From: Salvator merianae
Taxonomy: Eukaryota > Chordata > Lepidosauria > Squamata > Teiidae
Length of the DNA: 64,000 nucleotides
Reading direction: 5' to 3'
Assembly: GCA_003586115.2 (NCBI GenBank)
Contig: QVOM02000001.1
Location: forward strand, 13,281,291 to 13,345,290
Position 1 is the stretch's first letter. Every line of letters starts with the position of its first letter. The notes under the pieces were generated by a model. The model saw only the letters and a list, made by a program, of their open reading frames with translations. It did no database searches and had not been told where the DNA came from. Shown in pieces: positions 22,064 through 33,545 of this stretch. The translations under genes and the position numbers were made by a program.

Positions 22064-22746
22064 AAATCAATAACGTTTTTCTTCATGAAGTAAAATCAGT
22101 CATATCTCCCCACCTCATCACTCAGTGGAACACATTTTTTTTTAATGGAATCTAAATGTCAGCTTGTGGCCTTTGGGTGCAAAGAACATACCTGTTTGCA
22201 TGCCTGTACCAGTTCTGAAGATCTCAAGGTATGAAATCAGTTATTGTACAGAGATTCCATTATTAGTACATTCCAATCACCAAAGTATGAATTTGCAGAG
22301 CATGTAGGGTCTCTGTGTTTCCTTTTTGAATGCTTCAGGCCTATGGAGTATCAGGGAGGGTTTTTTGCCCTAGTAAAGCATGAAGAGTTTTGCTCAGCAA
22401 CAAAAACATTTGACATTCAGAGGCTGAGAGCAGCATCGACGTAGTGAGCATAGGATGTAATGCAAATTGACTCTGCATTGACTCACATCTTTTCCTACAA
22501 TTGTTGATCACATCTTGCATGAAAATCTACCAGACTGAACCTTTCTTTATCAGAGAGGAAGCTACAGGGCTCCAGTCTTAGATGGTCCTTTTGAGATTGT
22601 CAGTATTTACCTCCTCCTCAAGTCTATTATCAGAAGTTAAACGTGGTAGCTCCTGGTTAGCATTGGACTGAGATACACTTGGAAATACCTGGTGCTCTAG
22701 GGCAATCTGGGAATTGAAAATATTCCAGAAGAAAGCAATGGCAAAC
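22064..22746. other. Unassigned noncoding sequence
   Basis: Nothing recognisable as a gene. A short stretch near 22620-22750 (agtattt...aatattccagaagaaagcaatggcaaacc) looks like a remnant of a SINE body. Confidence 0.35.
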
Positions 22747-22749
22747 CAG

Positions 22750-23162
22750 GGGCCTGTTTGCCCTTTCCACCTTAGAATGATTGAATGCTACCATTCTAGG
22801 GTGGGACAGTCTCTGCAGTGTGGCAGCCAACTGCACTGTGAGGGTTGGAACAGTTCAGAACCAGGCTTCCAACACTCGCAGTGTGAATGCCAATCACCTG
22901 CCATGACAGGGGCCACAAAAATCTCCGGCTGCTGCCATGGCGACCGGGCGTGTAGAGCACAACTGCGCAGCCACAGCCATGCTGCACCGTGGCCTGTAGC
23001 ATTTGCACTCAGAAGTAGGTGTGAACACTGCTGACCGGGAGCAGTCCAGCTGCTCCTGGTTCAACTGTGGATGCTCCCAAATGCTAGGACCTCCACAGAG
23101 TGTGGATGTACTGTACTAGTGAGTGTCCAGATGCTCACTAGAACTAAAGTGTGAACAGGCCC
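22750..23162. mobile_element. MITE family A, copy 2, TSD CAG
   Basis: Ends gggcctgtttgcccttt and aaagtgtgaacaggccc, flanked by exact CAG triplets at 22747-22749 and 23163-23165. Subterminal palindrome ttagaatgattgaatgctac-cattcta. Internal hairpins include gggagcagtccagctgctcc and actagtgagtgtcc...gctcactag. No coding capacity. Confidence 0.9.
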
Positions 23163-23169
23163 CAGGTCT

Positions 23170-24160
23170 CTGTCATTGCCAAGAGAACTGCATGAATTTA
23201 TCGACGTAATCATCAGGATTCAAAACTGACCTTTCCCTTTCAGTCCCAAATGCAAGTGATTTTTTTGCCATCAAGGTGCAGAGTGGTGCCATTCTGTGCT
23301 AATAGAAAGTTGTGGCTGATGACAGCTACTGATTTTAAATTAGAAGTGTGCCTCGGCTTAACCTTTTGTCTTTATAGATAGGTGAAGATAGAATCTAATC
23401 ACAGTCATACCTGACTGCTGGAAATTAACATGAAGTTTATTTCAGTTAGAGCTATTCTCATGCTTTCAATACGTAACAGAAAAAGATTTTTAAAAAGAAA
23501 AAAAGGAGGAAGATCTTTTTAATTATGTGTTGTGTCATCGGTACTTTATCTAGTGCTAGAGGCAGAGCTGGGAGAGCGATAAGGCATCCCTAGAAAGTGA
23601 CTTCCTAAGTCCAAGTGCAAGCCATTTGCTTTTGAAAACTTTCCAAGGCACAATGAAAACAATTCTAAGAATGTGATGCTTATCTCTTCTGTGTAACCTT
23701 CCTCAGTAAGGGGCCCTAGCCAAGTGAAAATGTAGATGCGTTCTTGTACACAGTTTGAAAATAGGATTCTGCGGTACAATTTTAGAAAACATATTCCTAG
23801 GGGGAAAAATCCCAGCAGAAATCAGGCCACTTGGGATTAAAATAAGTGGGCTACAAAACAACTCCATCAGCATATTGCATAATTCTTCGTCTCTACTATT
23901 GATGAGCATCTGTTTTTTTTCCATACTTCTCTACAGAACTTTAAACTGCATGGAAAGCATATGAAATGGAAAACATATATAATAACTCTTTTAGTTATTA
24001 TAAAGAGAAATAAAAGTGTGTCAGATCAGCATCTTGTGAACCGACATTTCTATGTCAGACTAAAAAAAAGGAAAAAAGAAGACTGTTGCCTGTTAACCTC
24101 CCCCATTTAATAGCAGTCCCAAACAAAAACGTGTCGGCTGCTTAAGCCCCCCTTTGAGAA
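23170..24160. other. Unassigned noncoding sequence
   Basis: No gene or clear element. The short open frames have no recognisable features. Confidence 0.45.
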
Positions 24161-24165
24161 ACCAA

Positions 24166-24346
24166 GGTCCTTTCTGCCCTGGGCCTTATCCTGGATTATA
24201 TCCCAGAATACTGACTTGCCATCCGCATGCTAGTGTAGACTATGGCAGGCTCTGGGTGGGGTCTTCTGAAGTTTGCCCCAGCATGTGGATGGTAGGTCCC
24301 TATTCCAGAATATAATCCAGAATAAAGCCCAGTGCGGAAAAAGGCC
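24166..24346. mobile_element. Foldback MITE family B, copy 1
   Basis: An almost fully palindromic 181-bp element. The left arm ggattatatcccagaatac...gccatccgcatgct pairs with the right arm agcatgtggatggtaggtcc...ccagaatataatcc. Ends are ggtcctttctgccctggg and cccagtgcggaaaaaggcc. Copies 2 and 3 are at 39617 and 41500. Confidence 0.85.
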
Positions 24347-24376
24347 AAGTTAACCATGCTGCGCTTCATCAATTAA

Positions 24377-24784
24377 GGATGCTTCCAGAGGTGAGGTTAG
24401 CCCTGCAATCATTTCAGCATTGCAATGAGAATGTGAGACATACCTGTGGCATTCTCAATGCTGTACCAATTACAACACGCAAAGAGTACCTTGCAGTGCT
24501 TTTATGGGAAACTAAGCAATGGTGCCAGGTTTCCCATAATAGCCCTTGCTTATCTGCATGTCTGGCAAGCAGCATAGGTCTGCTGGGAACCAGCCAAGTG
24601 GCCAGAAAACAAGAACAACAAAAGGAAGAAATAGGGTATATACTCAGCTGGTTCCTGGAAGTCCCCCATGGACAAATCTTGTGTGCTTCTCACCAGACGT
24701 GCAGGTAAGCTGGGGTTTCTAGGGGGCATCTGGCAGGACATGACAAGAGACCACACGGGATATAAACAGAATCTGGAGGCAGCC
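24377..24784. mobile_element. MITE family C, copy 1
   Basis: Ends ggatgcttccaga and tctggaggcagcc are inverted repeats. Interior blocks gggaaactaagcaatggtgc-caggtttccc form a hairpin. Related sequences lie near 28390, 47641 and 61203. Flanking triplets (TAA and ATA) differ, so the target duplication is uncertain. Confidence 0.65.
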
Positions 24785-26733
24785 ATAATCTAGGGGTACA
24801 TTAACTTAAAAAGGAAAAGTATCTCTATGACAGCTTACAGATGTTTTGAGATGGGATTGCTCACTGGCCACCCCAGCCCTTCCCCTCTCTTGAACATTCT
24901 AGGCTAGAAAAGGGAGATTAGAGATGGGATGAGAACCCAAGGACCGCACACTCCCGTCTCTGAGGCACTTTTGTGGTGCTTTATTTGCTATGTGTGAACA
25001 CAGCCTAAGGGAAGATCTTTGCAGTGTTGCTGCCAGGGTTAATGTCCCACTGTATTGCAAACCTTCGCTCTGCTCTCCATCGGCTGCCTTTTTCCTTCAT
25101 GAACGACGCACTGTAGACATAGCTAATGTATGTGTAGCCCATTATGTTTCGCTGGGCCCAACCTTCTTATGGGTTTGACTAGAATTTTAGTCACAGCAGC
25201 GTCTCATCAATTATTAGCTCTACCACTTTAGATATGGCTTCCTTTTAGCTGCTTTGCCTTCTGCTCAGCTGGTCCCAGTGGGCACCAGGCACCACTAGAT
25301 GGTGCTGGCAAGCTGGATATTGGTTGGGGAAAGCAACCCATCCTTTTGGAGCCCATACTTGCTTTGGAGCGTTTCCCTGTTGGGCTTTCTGCTCATTCTT
25401 CATCTCCTGCCCGCCCACTTCCTCTGGCACCTGCTTTTCAGGATTCAACTGCTGAGAGTTCCCCCCTCCCTCCCTGAAACCTAATTTCCTCTCATGAAAA
25501 CAGCCCTAATTTAATCCATGCTGAGCATGCACCTGCTGGGCGCCTGAGAAAAGTGCTCAGGAAATAAGCTGGAGCCTATTAAAGACATCCATTCTGTGCC
25601 CATACCAGCCACCGTGCTTGGAATGCTGGGTGAATAGCAATAGTTACAGCTGAGGCTAAGGCTGTTCTTTCCTCCATCCTCCTGTGGGAAATTGTTGCAT
25701 GGGCAATAGTATCAAGACAGTGCCTAGCCCATGGTTTGAGGCAGAGCAGCTTGTGCTTCTGGCCTGGGCAGCTATAATGTATTCCGGGGAGGAGTGATAT
25801 AATTACATCTGTCCAGACTGTTGCTAAACTATGTCATCTCTTCTTACTTACAGCGCGGAATGGAGCTGTAGTTCTTCTGTTTTGTGATTGCTTCTCTCAA
25901 TGGATTGTGATGACTGCTGCATGCATATTGGCTGTCAATGCTTTCCCATCTTCAAGCTCTCACTTTCTTATTGCAAGGAATTGATTTTTTCATTTTGCAG
26001 AGATAGCAACATCTCTTTTCTTCCCTAGTATTCCCCTCTCTTTCTGGTAACTTTAATGCTTCCAAGTCTTGAACTGTACCTTTTAAGCAGCTATACGAAC
26101 AAAACCACATAGGGGAAACGATGTGGCTGGTGCTGAAGTCAGCTGCTGTGAAGCACAACATTTTCTCCCCCTTGTCAGCATTACACCGTGTGGAAGTTGC
26201 GCTACAGTAGTGCAAGTGTCAGAGCAACATGCAACAGAATGCTGCTGTTGCATTGCTGAATCTTATGAAGAAAAGTGGTTGCATTTGGCTCCAGCACATG
26301 ATGTCCCCATTTGGGCACAGTATTCTGGGTTGCTTACAGATTGCGTATGCCCCATCGTTATAACAGACTGGAACTAGCAAGTGATTTCTGTCACTGTAAA
26401 GCATCTCACAGATGACTGTGCAAATCCCTGTCATGGACATTATCAAGGAAACTGACAGTTATTATAGGAGTAATCAATAGTAGCTTTTGTAAGATTTGCA
26501 CAGCCTTTCTGGGGACATTCCTTGCCCAATAGTGTCTGCCAAGCACTGGAACATTCTGGGGACTTACCTGAGATTGCCCCTAAATGATGTTAGTTGTGGA
26601 ACTTTGATTTGCATGTCTTTTGGTTTATATGTTGTATTTTAGACTGTTTAAATGGCAGGTTTGTGTGCAAAAATGTGTTAGCATGCAACCTGTCTCAAGC
26701 CAAAGTAATGGGGAAGCATCAATGAATTCTTTC
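24785..26733. other. Unassigned noncoding sequence
   Basis: No gene or confident repeat. Several short frames have no features of real proteins. Confidence 0.45.
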
Positions 26734-26736
26734 TTA

Positions 26737-28192
26737 GGGTGTGGTCAGACACGGCACTAAATCAGTTTACGGGGCATTTTTAGTTTTGACTCTCCTGACA
26801 AAATATTGCCTTTCCGTTCTTTTTCTGGACTAAATTGCCCAAGTTAGGGCTATTTTGCATTTGAATTAAATGAGTTCTCAGCCTGTTTCAGATTGTTAGC
26901 CTGGTTTAAGTAGACTATTTGGGGAGGGAACTGTACTTTTTGGGTGTGCAGAGGGAGGACTCCCCATTTCCTTCCATTCAATGACAGACTTTGTTATAGG
27001 CATTGTACTCAGGAGGGTGAGAACATCACTATTGGGATGGGAAGAGAGCACAGCATCTGGCATATATTTACTGGTTTCCACCGCATTATCTTGTTTCACA
27101 CCTTCAAACTGTTTGATGTTTTACTGTTTGATTTTTTTTAACAAAAGAGAAGACACAGTGGAAGTTACACTTTGTCTGGCTTGGGCCACACCCTGTTCCA
27201 CAGTTGACTGGGCACCACAGTCCACTCTGAAAATGGATGCTCCTTCTTTCTCTCCAGTCCCTGCAAGGAGAAGGACAATGTATTCTTCTTTTTCCTTTCT
27301 TTCCTTCCCTGCAAGAGATGAACACAATGTTTTCTCCATTTTTCTTTGGCAATGCACAAGGGAAACTACATTTCCTTTCATTAAAAGAGGGCTTTTGCAT
27401 AACATTGGGACTGTGCTTCAGTGGCTCTAGGGCAAACAGCACAGTACAGCCTGTCAGTCTTCATCAATAATGCGGGGGGGGGGGAGTGCATGCTGATTGG
27501 TGTGCGCCTTGGCTGCACCTGTTTGGGGGTGAAGTCCTCTTATCCCAATAATGACCCACATCACCATCAGCTTTCCCATCTGCACCACACAACTTCATTG
27601 TGTGCCACATGCCAGTGTGGATGTCTGGGGGGTGGGAGTTGAGGAGGAGTCCATTTGCTGACCATTAAATTTACTATCACAAATATTGATCCCCTCACTT
27701 GTTCTCCCTTTTCACTTTGCTTTCCCCCATTGCACACTGCTTTTATTGCACAAAACTGCAATTACAAAGGAGAAGAAATTGAGACCTGGCATTCAAGAAG
27801 CTTTATTGTGTGGTAGATGTGGAATTGAAATTGTGCTTGGGTGGTTACAGGTGGGAGGGGGAGAAGGAACAAATGGTGAATGACCAGTAATGCTGCCAAG
27901 GAAATCCACGTTCTGATGCAGTAGCAGGGAAATACAGAGGGTGGAGTCTGTTTGTCCCGCTCCTGTGAAGTCAAAATTTGAATGCTGAGAGACCACACAG
28001 GGAGGGGAATTTGGTGAGGGGTGGAGAGAGAAAGGTACGGTTTCCCCATGTGAGCCTGGGAAAAATGCGGAATGAGAACAAGTAAATCCAAACTGTGTCA
28101 GTGTTATACTACAAATGTGGGAGTGACTGAACATGTACTCAATCCTCATTCCTCCCCAATATGGACTATCCCTATGATGTCTGACTGTGACC
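26737..28192. mobile_element. 1.46-kb DNA transposon, TSD TTA (PIF/Harbinger-like)
   Basis: Inverted ends gggtgtggtcagacac at left and tgtctgactgtgacc at right, flanked by exact TTA duplications at 26734-26736 and 28193-28195. A 3-bp TWA duplication is the hallmark of PIF/Harbinger insertion. Within it are CT-rich tracts, a G10 run near 27474 and overlapping short frames. None has a recognisable transposase or Myb-like domain, so it is probably non-autonomous. A second, inverted and truncated copy lies at 30946-32045. Confidence 0.75.
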
Positions 28193-28389
28193 TTAAAGTG
28201 TTTTATTATTAAATTTCTGAGAAACAAGAATCTAGTTCCAGCGGTCAAAAAGAGGTGAGGCATTAAATAACGAGATGTGAATTGCAGACTATACAAAGAG
28301 AGTTGGCACACTGATGCATTTAAAGCATAGCAGTACTTTTTATATAGCGTATCTATTTATCTGGCTATTACCTTTTTTAGACATGGGCT

Positions 28390-28793
28390 AAAACCCGCCA
28401 TTTTCCCAGGACTATATTGGGAATGTCAGACACAATCACAGCATTCCCAGGATAGACTTGGCTTAGTAGATCGAAAATCTGATATATCAGATAAATCTGG
28501 CATTGATGCTGGATTTCCTCTAATAGTTCCTCTTACCTTGATGTTCGTTGGTAGCTTCTAAAATAAACTCGATTTGAATAACCAGAAGCCAGCCAAGCAC
28601 ACAAGAAATAGCAAACGAAGTGGGTGAGCACTTGAATGGCTTTCCAGTTATACAAATCATTTTAATTTGGGAAGCTGCCAGCAGATGTGAAGGAAAGCCT
28701 ATGATTGCTCTTAATGCCTGCCGGGTGCCAGCAAGAGACAATCGTGGGATCTTCTTTAAATTCCACAGTGCCTGTTTTTGTCTGGAGGCAGCC
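28390..28793. mobile_element. MITE family C, copy 2
   Basis: Starts with ttttcccaggactatattgg, also found at 61220 and, reverse-complemented, at about 48040. It contains ccagaagccagccaagcaca, also seen in copy 3, and ends tctggaggcagcc. The left terminal repeat is unclear. Confidence 0.6.
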
Positions 28794-28807
28794 TCAGTGA
28801 TACTTAC

Positions 28808-28985
28808 ATGTGGTTTTTGTTGTTGCTGGGTACTACTGAGTTGTGACTGACCTCTGGTTGACTGCATGGGCCCCTCTATGCAGCATACAGCAGTGGTTTG
28901 CCATTGCCTACTTCCGGTGACTGGCTGGGGATCGAACCAACAACCCTCTGCTTTCCAAGTTGCTTGCATTACCACTAACCTACAG
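28808..28985 (-). mobile_element. Sauria SINE-like element, minus strand
   Basis: Plus-strand order is tail (tttttgttgttgctgggtac, gagttgtgactgacctctgg), body (cagcagtggtttgccattgc) and tRNA-like head (ggggatcgaaccaacaaccc, gcattaccactaacctac). This is the reverse complement of a squamate tRNA-derived SINE with a BovB-type tail. It lies directly after the family C element. Confidence 0.8.
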
Positions 28986-28993
28986 GAATGCCA

Positions 28994-29120
28994 CACCTTT
29001 AATGGTTGTATAGAACTGGAGGTTTCAGCAGGTGTAGCTTTAATTGCTTTTAACCTGTTTTCGAATTTACTTGTAAACCACTTTGAATTTTATTATATGA
29101 TGTCCTGATATCCTGTTATG
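28994..29120 (+). repeat. Short 'acacctttaatggttg' repeat plus L2-like tail
   Basis: cacacctttaatggttgtat...gcaggtgtagc forms a small hairpin-like unit also present near 51376-51421 (inverted) and, more diverged, near 38683-38730. It is followed by ttgtaaaccactttgaattt, an L2-type 3' tail motif. Confidence 0.5.
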
Positions 29121-29880
29121 TATATTTGTTATTGAAAATAATTTTTAAAAAGTGTCGTAGAAATTATTTACATAAAGAAATAATGCAGGAACACCTCCTG
29201 GAATTGCCTCTTTTATACAGTCATTAAAAGTTTAGCATTCCTCTTATCCATATGACAACCTTAATGAAAGGAAATTTAAGCTGCTCTGCTTCCAAAAAGC
29301 AGGGTGTCCTTATCTTTCACATGCCTGGGCCTGCCCCGTGGTTTGGTTCTTGATATATTAGGAGGAGCTGTGTGTTTCTCAAGAGGGAGAGAACGCAGCA
29401 TCACTACTGACTATTTTCCCTCAACTCATGTTAACCGACAGCCCCTCTCTTTTCCAGTTGCCATGGAATCAGACTTCAATGGCTAGTGTTTGACCAAGTA
29501 ATTAAAAGGGAGCGTGCCCTGTGGAAGGGCTGCCACAGGTGGATGGACATTTGATACTCTCTGAATCATTCTTTGCCCGGGCTGATGCTCTTCCGCTTGG
29601 CAAGGTTGTCAAGTTTAACTGGAGAGGGAGATAAAGGGCTCAGCACAAGCTGGGCTAATGAATGGACATTAGACTGGGTAAAATTCTTGACTGAGTAATC
29701 TATGAATTTTAGGAAAGGGCTGGTCTGGAGAAAAGCACCTCTTTTTTATTTGCAAAACTTATTTGTTTAGTGCCCATTTACAGGGCATGAAGTGACCTTC
29801 TTTCCAAGAGAAGTGGATCTGTAATCTGTATCTAGTTAGCTTGACTGATGCTGCTGTACTGCTCGGTATACTCAGGAGCA
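29121..29880. other. Unassigned noncoding sequence
   Basis: No gene or clear repeat seen. Confidence 0.45.
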
Positions 29881-29882
29881 TT

Positions 29883-30560
29883 CATTTATTTATGGAATTT
29901 CTATCCTGCCCTTCACTGTACAGGGCAGCATACAAAATAAGCAACAAAGACAATAAAAAACAGTAAAACTCTAAGAGGTAAAATAAGACAATAAAGTGCT
30001 AGAACTAAAAAAGTAAAACAGTAAGACAACAAAAAGATAATGATAATATTAAAAATGATAAAAGAAAAAAACCCTAAGTTTTTAAAAATCTAGCGGAAAA
30101 TAAGATAACATTATAAAATTATTTTTATTGTAACATTGAAAAATGCTAGGTGGCCTAATTGTTGAATGACAAGGAAGGAGGTGTAATTTCACCAGGTGCC
30201 TAGAAGTATCAAAAGATACCTGGCGCAACTCCCCTGGGAGATTGTCCAATAGAAGGGGGCTATTACAGAGAAAGCCCTGTTCCTAGTGGCTGTGCCCTGA
30301 CACTCATCAAAGAATGGCATGAGTAGGTGAGATTCTCCTAATGAACTTTGACATTGGACTGATCCATAAGGTAGTAGACTCTCCTTCAAATAAGTGGGGC
30401 CTGAGTTACATAGGGTTTTTTGCATAAATATTGGAACCTTGAATTGGGCGCATACACTGATAGGAAGTTTCCACAGATCTTTAAACGTGTGGATCCCTAC
30501 CAAAACCTTCGGACTTGGACTGGATGGTGCTAGAGACTATTTTCAGCCATGGAACTTATA
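29883..30560 (-). mobile_element. Degenerate LINE 3' region with L2-like tail, minus strand
   Basis: atttatttatggaatttcta followed by tgtacagggcagcatacaaa is the reverse complement of the tail at about 38540-38580. The following part contains cctgggagattgtccaatag and agccctgttcctagtggctg, reading in reverse like an old LINE C-terminal and 3' untranslated region, and cttgaattgggcg near 30440. The family is L2 or an L3/CR1 relative; I cannot decide. Confidence 0.5.
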
Positions 30561-30945
30561 TCTAAGTGTGGCTTCCATCCCAGGAAATACTATAAGCACA
30601 CCCCCTTTAGGATCACTGACCCTAAATCTTACATTCTACTTATTTTCCTGTTTCAAATGTTGTTTTTATGCCACAGTCTAATTCTGTCAGCCAGATGCAG
30701 GAAGGTGATAGTTAAACTGCAAATGATTCATGTGTTTGGCAAGATCAGTTGTAAGATTGTGGCATAATAATGTGAGTGCCCAAACTGAATACTTGATTGG
30801 ATAAAGCTAACCTGTTTATGTGACCTGGACAGTTTGTGACAGTTTGTGTGGGGTATAAAAATGAGTCCCCCTGTCCATTCAGTTTCTTTGGGTATTCTTC
30901 AGCATTCCAGAGTCCACTTCCCCTTCATCTTGACACTTATTGCAA

Positions 30946-32045
30946 GGTGGTGATCAGACATCATAGCAATAATCTGTGTTGGGAGGGGAATGAGGATTAG
31001 CTATGTGTTCCAGTTGTTCCCACATTTGTCTTTTAACATGGACTCAATTCGGATTTGCTTGTTCTCACCCCTCATTTTTTTGTGTGCTTGGCATGGGGAA
31101 ATCGTACCTTTCTCTCTCCACCCTTCACCAAATTCCCCTCTCTGTGAGGTCAGTGATTGGATGTAGTCCCAGCATTCAAATCTTGACTTCAGGGTTGGGT
31201 GGGAGTCCAGCTCCACCCTCTGTATTTCCCTGCTGCTGCATCAGAACATAGATTCCATTGACAGCATTTCTGGTCATTCATAATTTGTTTCTTCTCCCCC
31301 TCCAGCCTGTATCCACCCAACCACAATTTCAATTCCACACCTACCACACAGTAAAGCTTCTTGAAGTCCAGATCTCAATTTTTGCTCCTTTGTAATTGCA
31401 GTTTTGTGCAATTGTGCAATTTCAAAGCAGCATGCAAAGGCAGAAAGCTCAGTGAAAGGGGGAGAACATATTGGGTGTGTGTGTGTCAATAATTGTGATA
31501 GTGAAGTTAGTAGTCAGCAAATGGATTCTACCTCACCTCTTTCCCAAGACACCCACAGTGGTATATGTCCCACAATGAAATTGTGTGGTGCGGATGGCAA
31601 GGTTGATGGTGATGTTGAGTTATTGTTGGGGTAAGAGAAATGCACTCCCAAACAGGAGCAGCTATGCATACACCAACCAGCATGCAATCCCACCCCCCCA
31701 GCCATTCTCAAAGAAGACTGATAGGTTATACTGTGCTGTTTGCTCTAGAGCCACAGAAGCACAGTGCCAGTTTTACATAAAAGTCCTCTTTTAATGAAAG
31801 GAAATGTTGCTTTCCTTGTGCCAAAGGAAAAAGGAGGAAACAAAGCAGGGATGGGAAAGAAAGGAAAATAGAGATACATTGTTCTTCTCCATGCACGCAC
31901 AGGAGAGAAAGGAAAATAGAGCTTAATATGTGAACAGAAACAGTTCCTGTAGAGTAACTAGAGGCACCAGCAGTGACTCTAACTGCTGTATTTTGTCTTG
32001 GATGTAATTCCTGAGTCATCTTTGAGGGTCACCTTTTGTTCTCAA
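30946..32045. mobile_element. Second, inverted copy of the 1.46-kb DNA transposon (truncated)
   Basis: Starts ggtggtgatcagacatcata, the counterpart of the right end of the 26737 element read in reverse. Long stretches then match that element in reverse complement: gtttcttctccccctccagc, accacaatttcaattccaca, cctctttcccaagacaccca, and ctttaatgaaaggaaatgtt. Similarity fades near 32045 and the other terminal repeat is not found, so this copy is truncated or that end has decayed. Confidence 0.75.
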
Positions 32046-33200
32046 GCAATGTGAACTATGTCATCTTGTATCGTTCCCATCTACCATTAGGTTCACATTT
32101 GGAATTGTTAACTGCAGTGGCAGCCTGTAATTCAGGACTCCAAACTGTGGGGACAAGGCAAGGGTCCAGCTGGGGACCAAAATGCATTTTTGAAAATTAA
32201 AAGAGAGGCTTCCAAGCAGAGCTTTCCCCCATTTCTGCTGTCCTCAGGGGAAGTGATACATGGTCTACTACTGGTTAATGCCATGCTAATACACACGTGC
32301 AAAATTTCCAGGGAGCCCAAGATTTCTAAATGAATATTGTAGTCCCTTGCTGCAATTGGTATGATTCTATGGTACTGGAGCACTACTGGAATATAGTAGT
32401 GGATGAAGAATTCAGCTTCTTAAGAATCTCTGCATTTCAGATTCAGATTCAGATTGTCTTGTACAGCTTTTGGCCAACCTGTTTAAAATTATATGTATGA
32501 TCAAATAGAACACACAGCATAATTATAGCTGCAATATCTTAGTTCTCATCTTAGTGGCAGTATTAGAAAATGTTGCCTCCATTTTGGTAATTCTTGGACT
32601 TGCATCTGCTAAACAGTAAGCAGTATAAAACAAATAAAATTTCTTCCTGGGAACTTTACTAGTTCTTTTCTAATATCCTATAGAAAATACAATGTAATAA
32701 TACATGTACTGAGTAAGCTTCTAACCCTATAGCTACAAAGATCACTTTAAAAAGTGTAAGTGATGCTTCTTGAAATTTTAGAAGTCAGATAGGTGGTTGG
32801 ATAAGGTTTTTAGTGGTTCTAAAGATAGATGATGAAGATGCATCCATCTCATGACCAGTAACTCTCTATACTATTCTTTGATGGAAGACATAAGCTTAAT
32901 AGTTTATTTCCACTGTATTTTTATATTATATGTAAATTTTGTAATGTGCCTGAGACCCTTTTGTGATGAAATGTGATTGAATAAATAAATGTGAATACAA
33001 CTTAGACCATGGTAGCATCATTATCTCAAAATGCCCTGGGATAGGAGTGCTTTATCCACTCATGGTCCAAGATTCTGTGCAACAGATGTGTTTGAAAGGC
33101 AATCAGGAGCGAAGACAAAGGGGCAGAATGCATTCAGGTATACTGTGCAAGTATGGAACCCAATTAGTTTTATAATCAGCATGGATATGGAAATAGGAAG
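32046..33200. other. Unassigned noncoding sequence
   Basis: A short cagattcagattcagattg run lies near 32440. A degenerate LINE-like tail (ttgaataaataaatg) ends near 32993. No gene seen. Confidence 0.4.
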
Positions 33201-33206
33201 AATGTG

Positions 33207-33390
33207 TTGCTTAGCTGTATAGCTCAGCCTCAACTTCTTTTCTATAGAAGGGACCTGAATTCAATTCCTGGCATCTCTAGCTGAAAAGGTTTTGGAAAGC
33301 AAATTTTGAAAAGACTGTTGTATGCTGAGATCTTGGAGACCCCTGTCATTGAGGAATATGGAGCTAGATGAGTCTATAGCCATTAAGAGG
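33207..33390 (+). mobile_element. tRNA-derived SINE
   Basis: tRNA-like head: cttagctgtatagctcagcc (A box) and gacctgaattcaattcctgg (B box). The body catctctagctgaaaaggtt and agctagatgagtctatagcc follows the order of squamate tRNA SINEs with a 'tagatgga' tail. Diverged. Confidence 0.7.
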
Positions 33391-33426
33391 GGGGGTTAAT
33401 AAGGTCCAAGCTATGCTTTTGAAATG

Positions 33427-33545
33427 GAAATGACTATAGCTTAGTGGTGGAGCATCTGCCTTTGATGTAGAAGTTCCCAGGTTCAATCTTGATATCTCCC
33501 TAGAAGAAAGAGATGGCAAGCCATGTCTACAGGTTTGCCAAGAAT
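33427..33545 (+). mobile_element. tRNA-derived SINE, partial
   Basis: A box tgactatagcttagtggtgg and B box cccaggttcaatcttgatat, then agaagaaagagatggcaagc. Same orientation as the SINE just upstream, with only about 35 bases between them. Confidence 0.75.

Noticed and set aside
27104..27442. Several overlapping frames on both strands inside the 1.46-kb DNA transposon
   Set aside because: They overlap each other in different frames, lack transposase or Myb-like motifs and are explained by purine/pyrimidine-rich tracts.
28520..28996. A 158-residue minus-strand frame
   Set aside because: It covers a MITE and a reversed SINE, so it is a chance frame.
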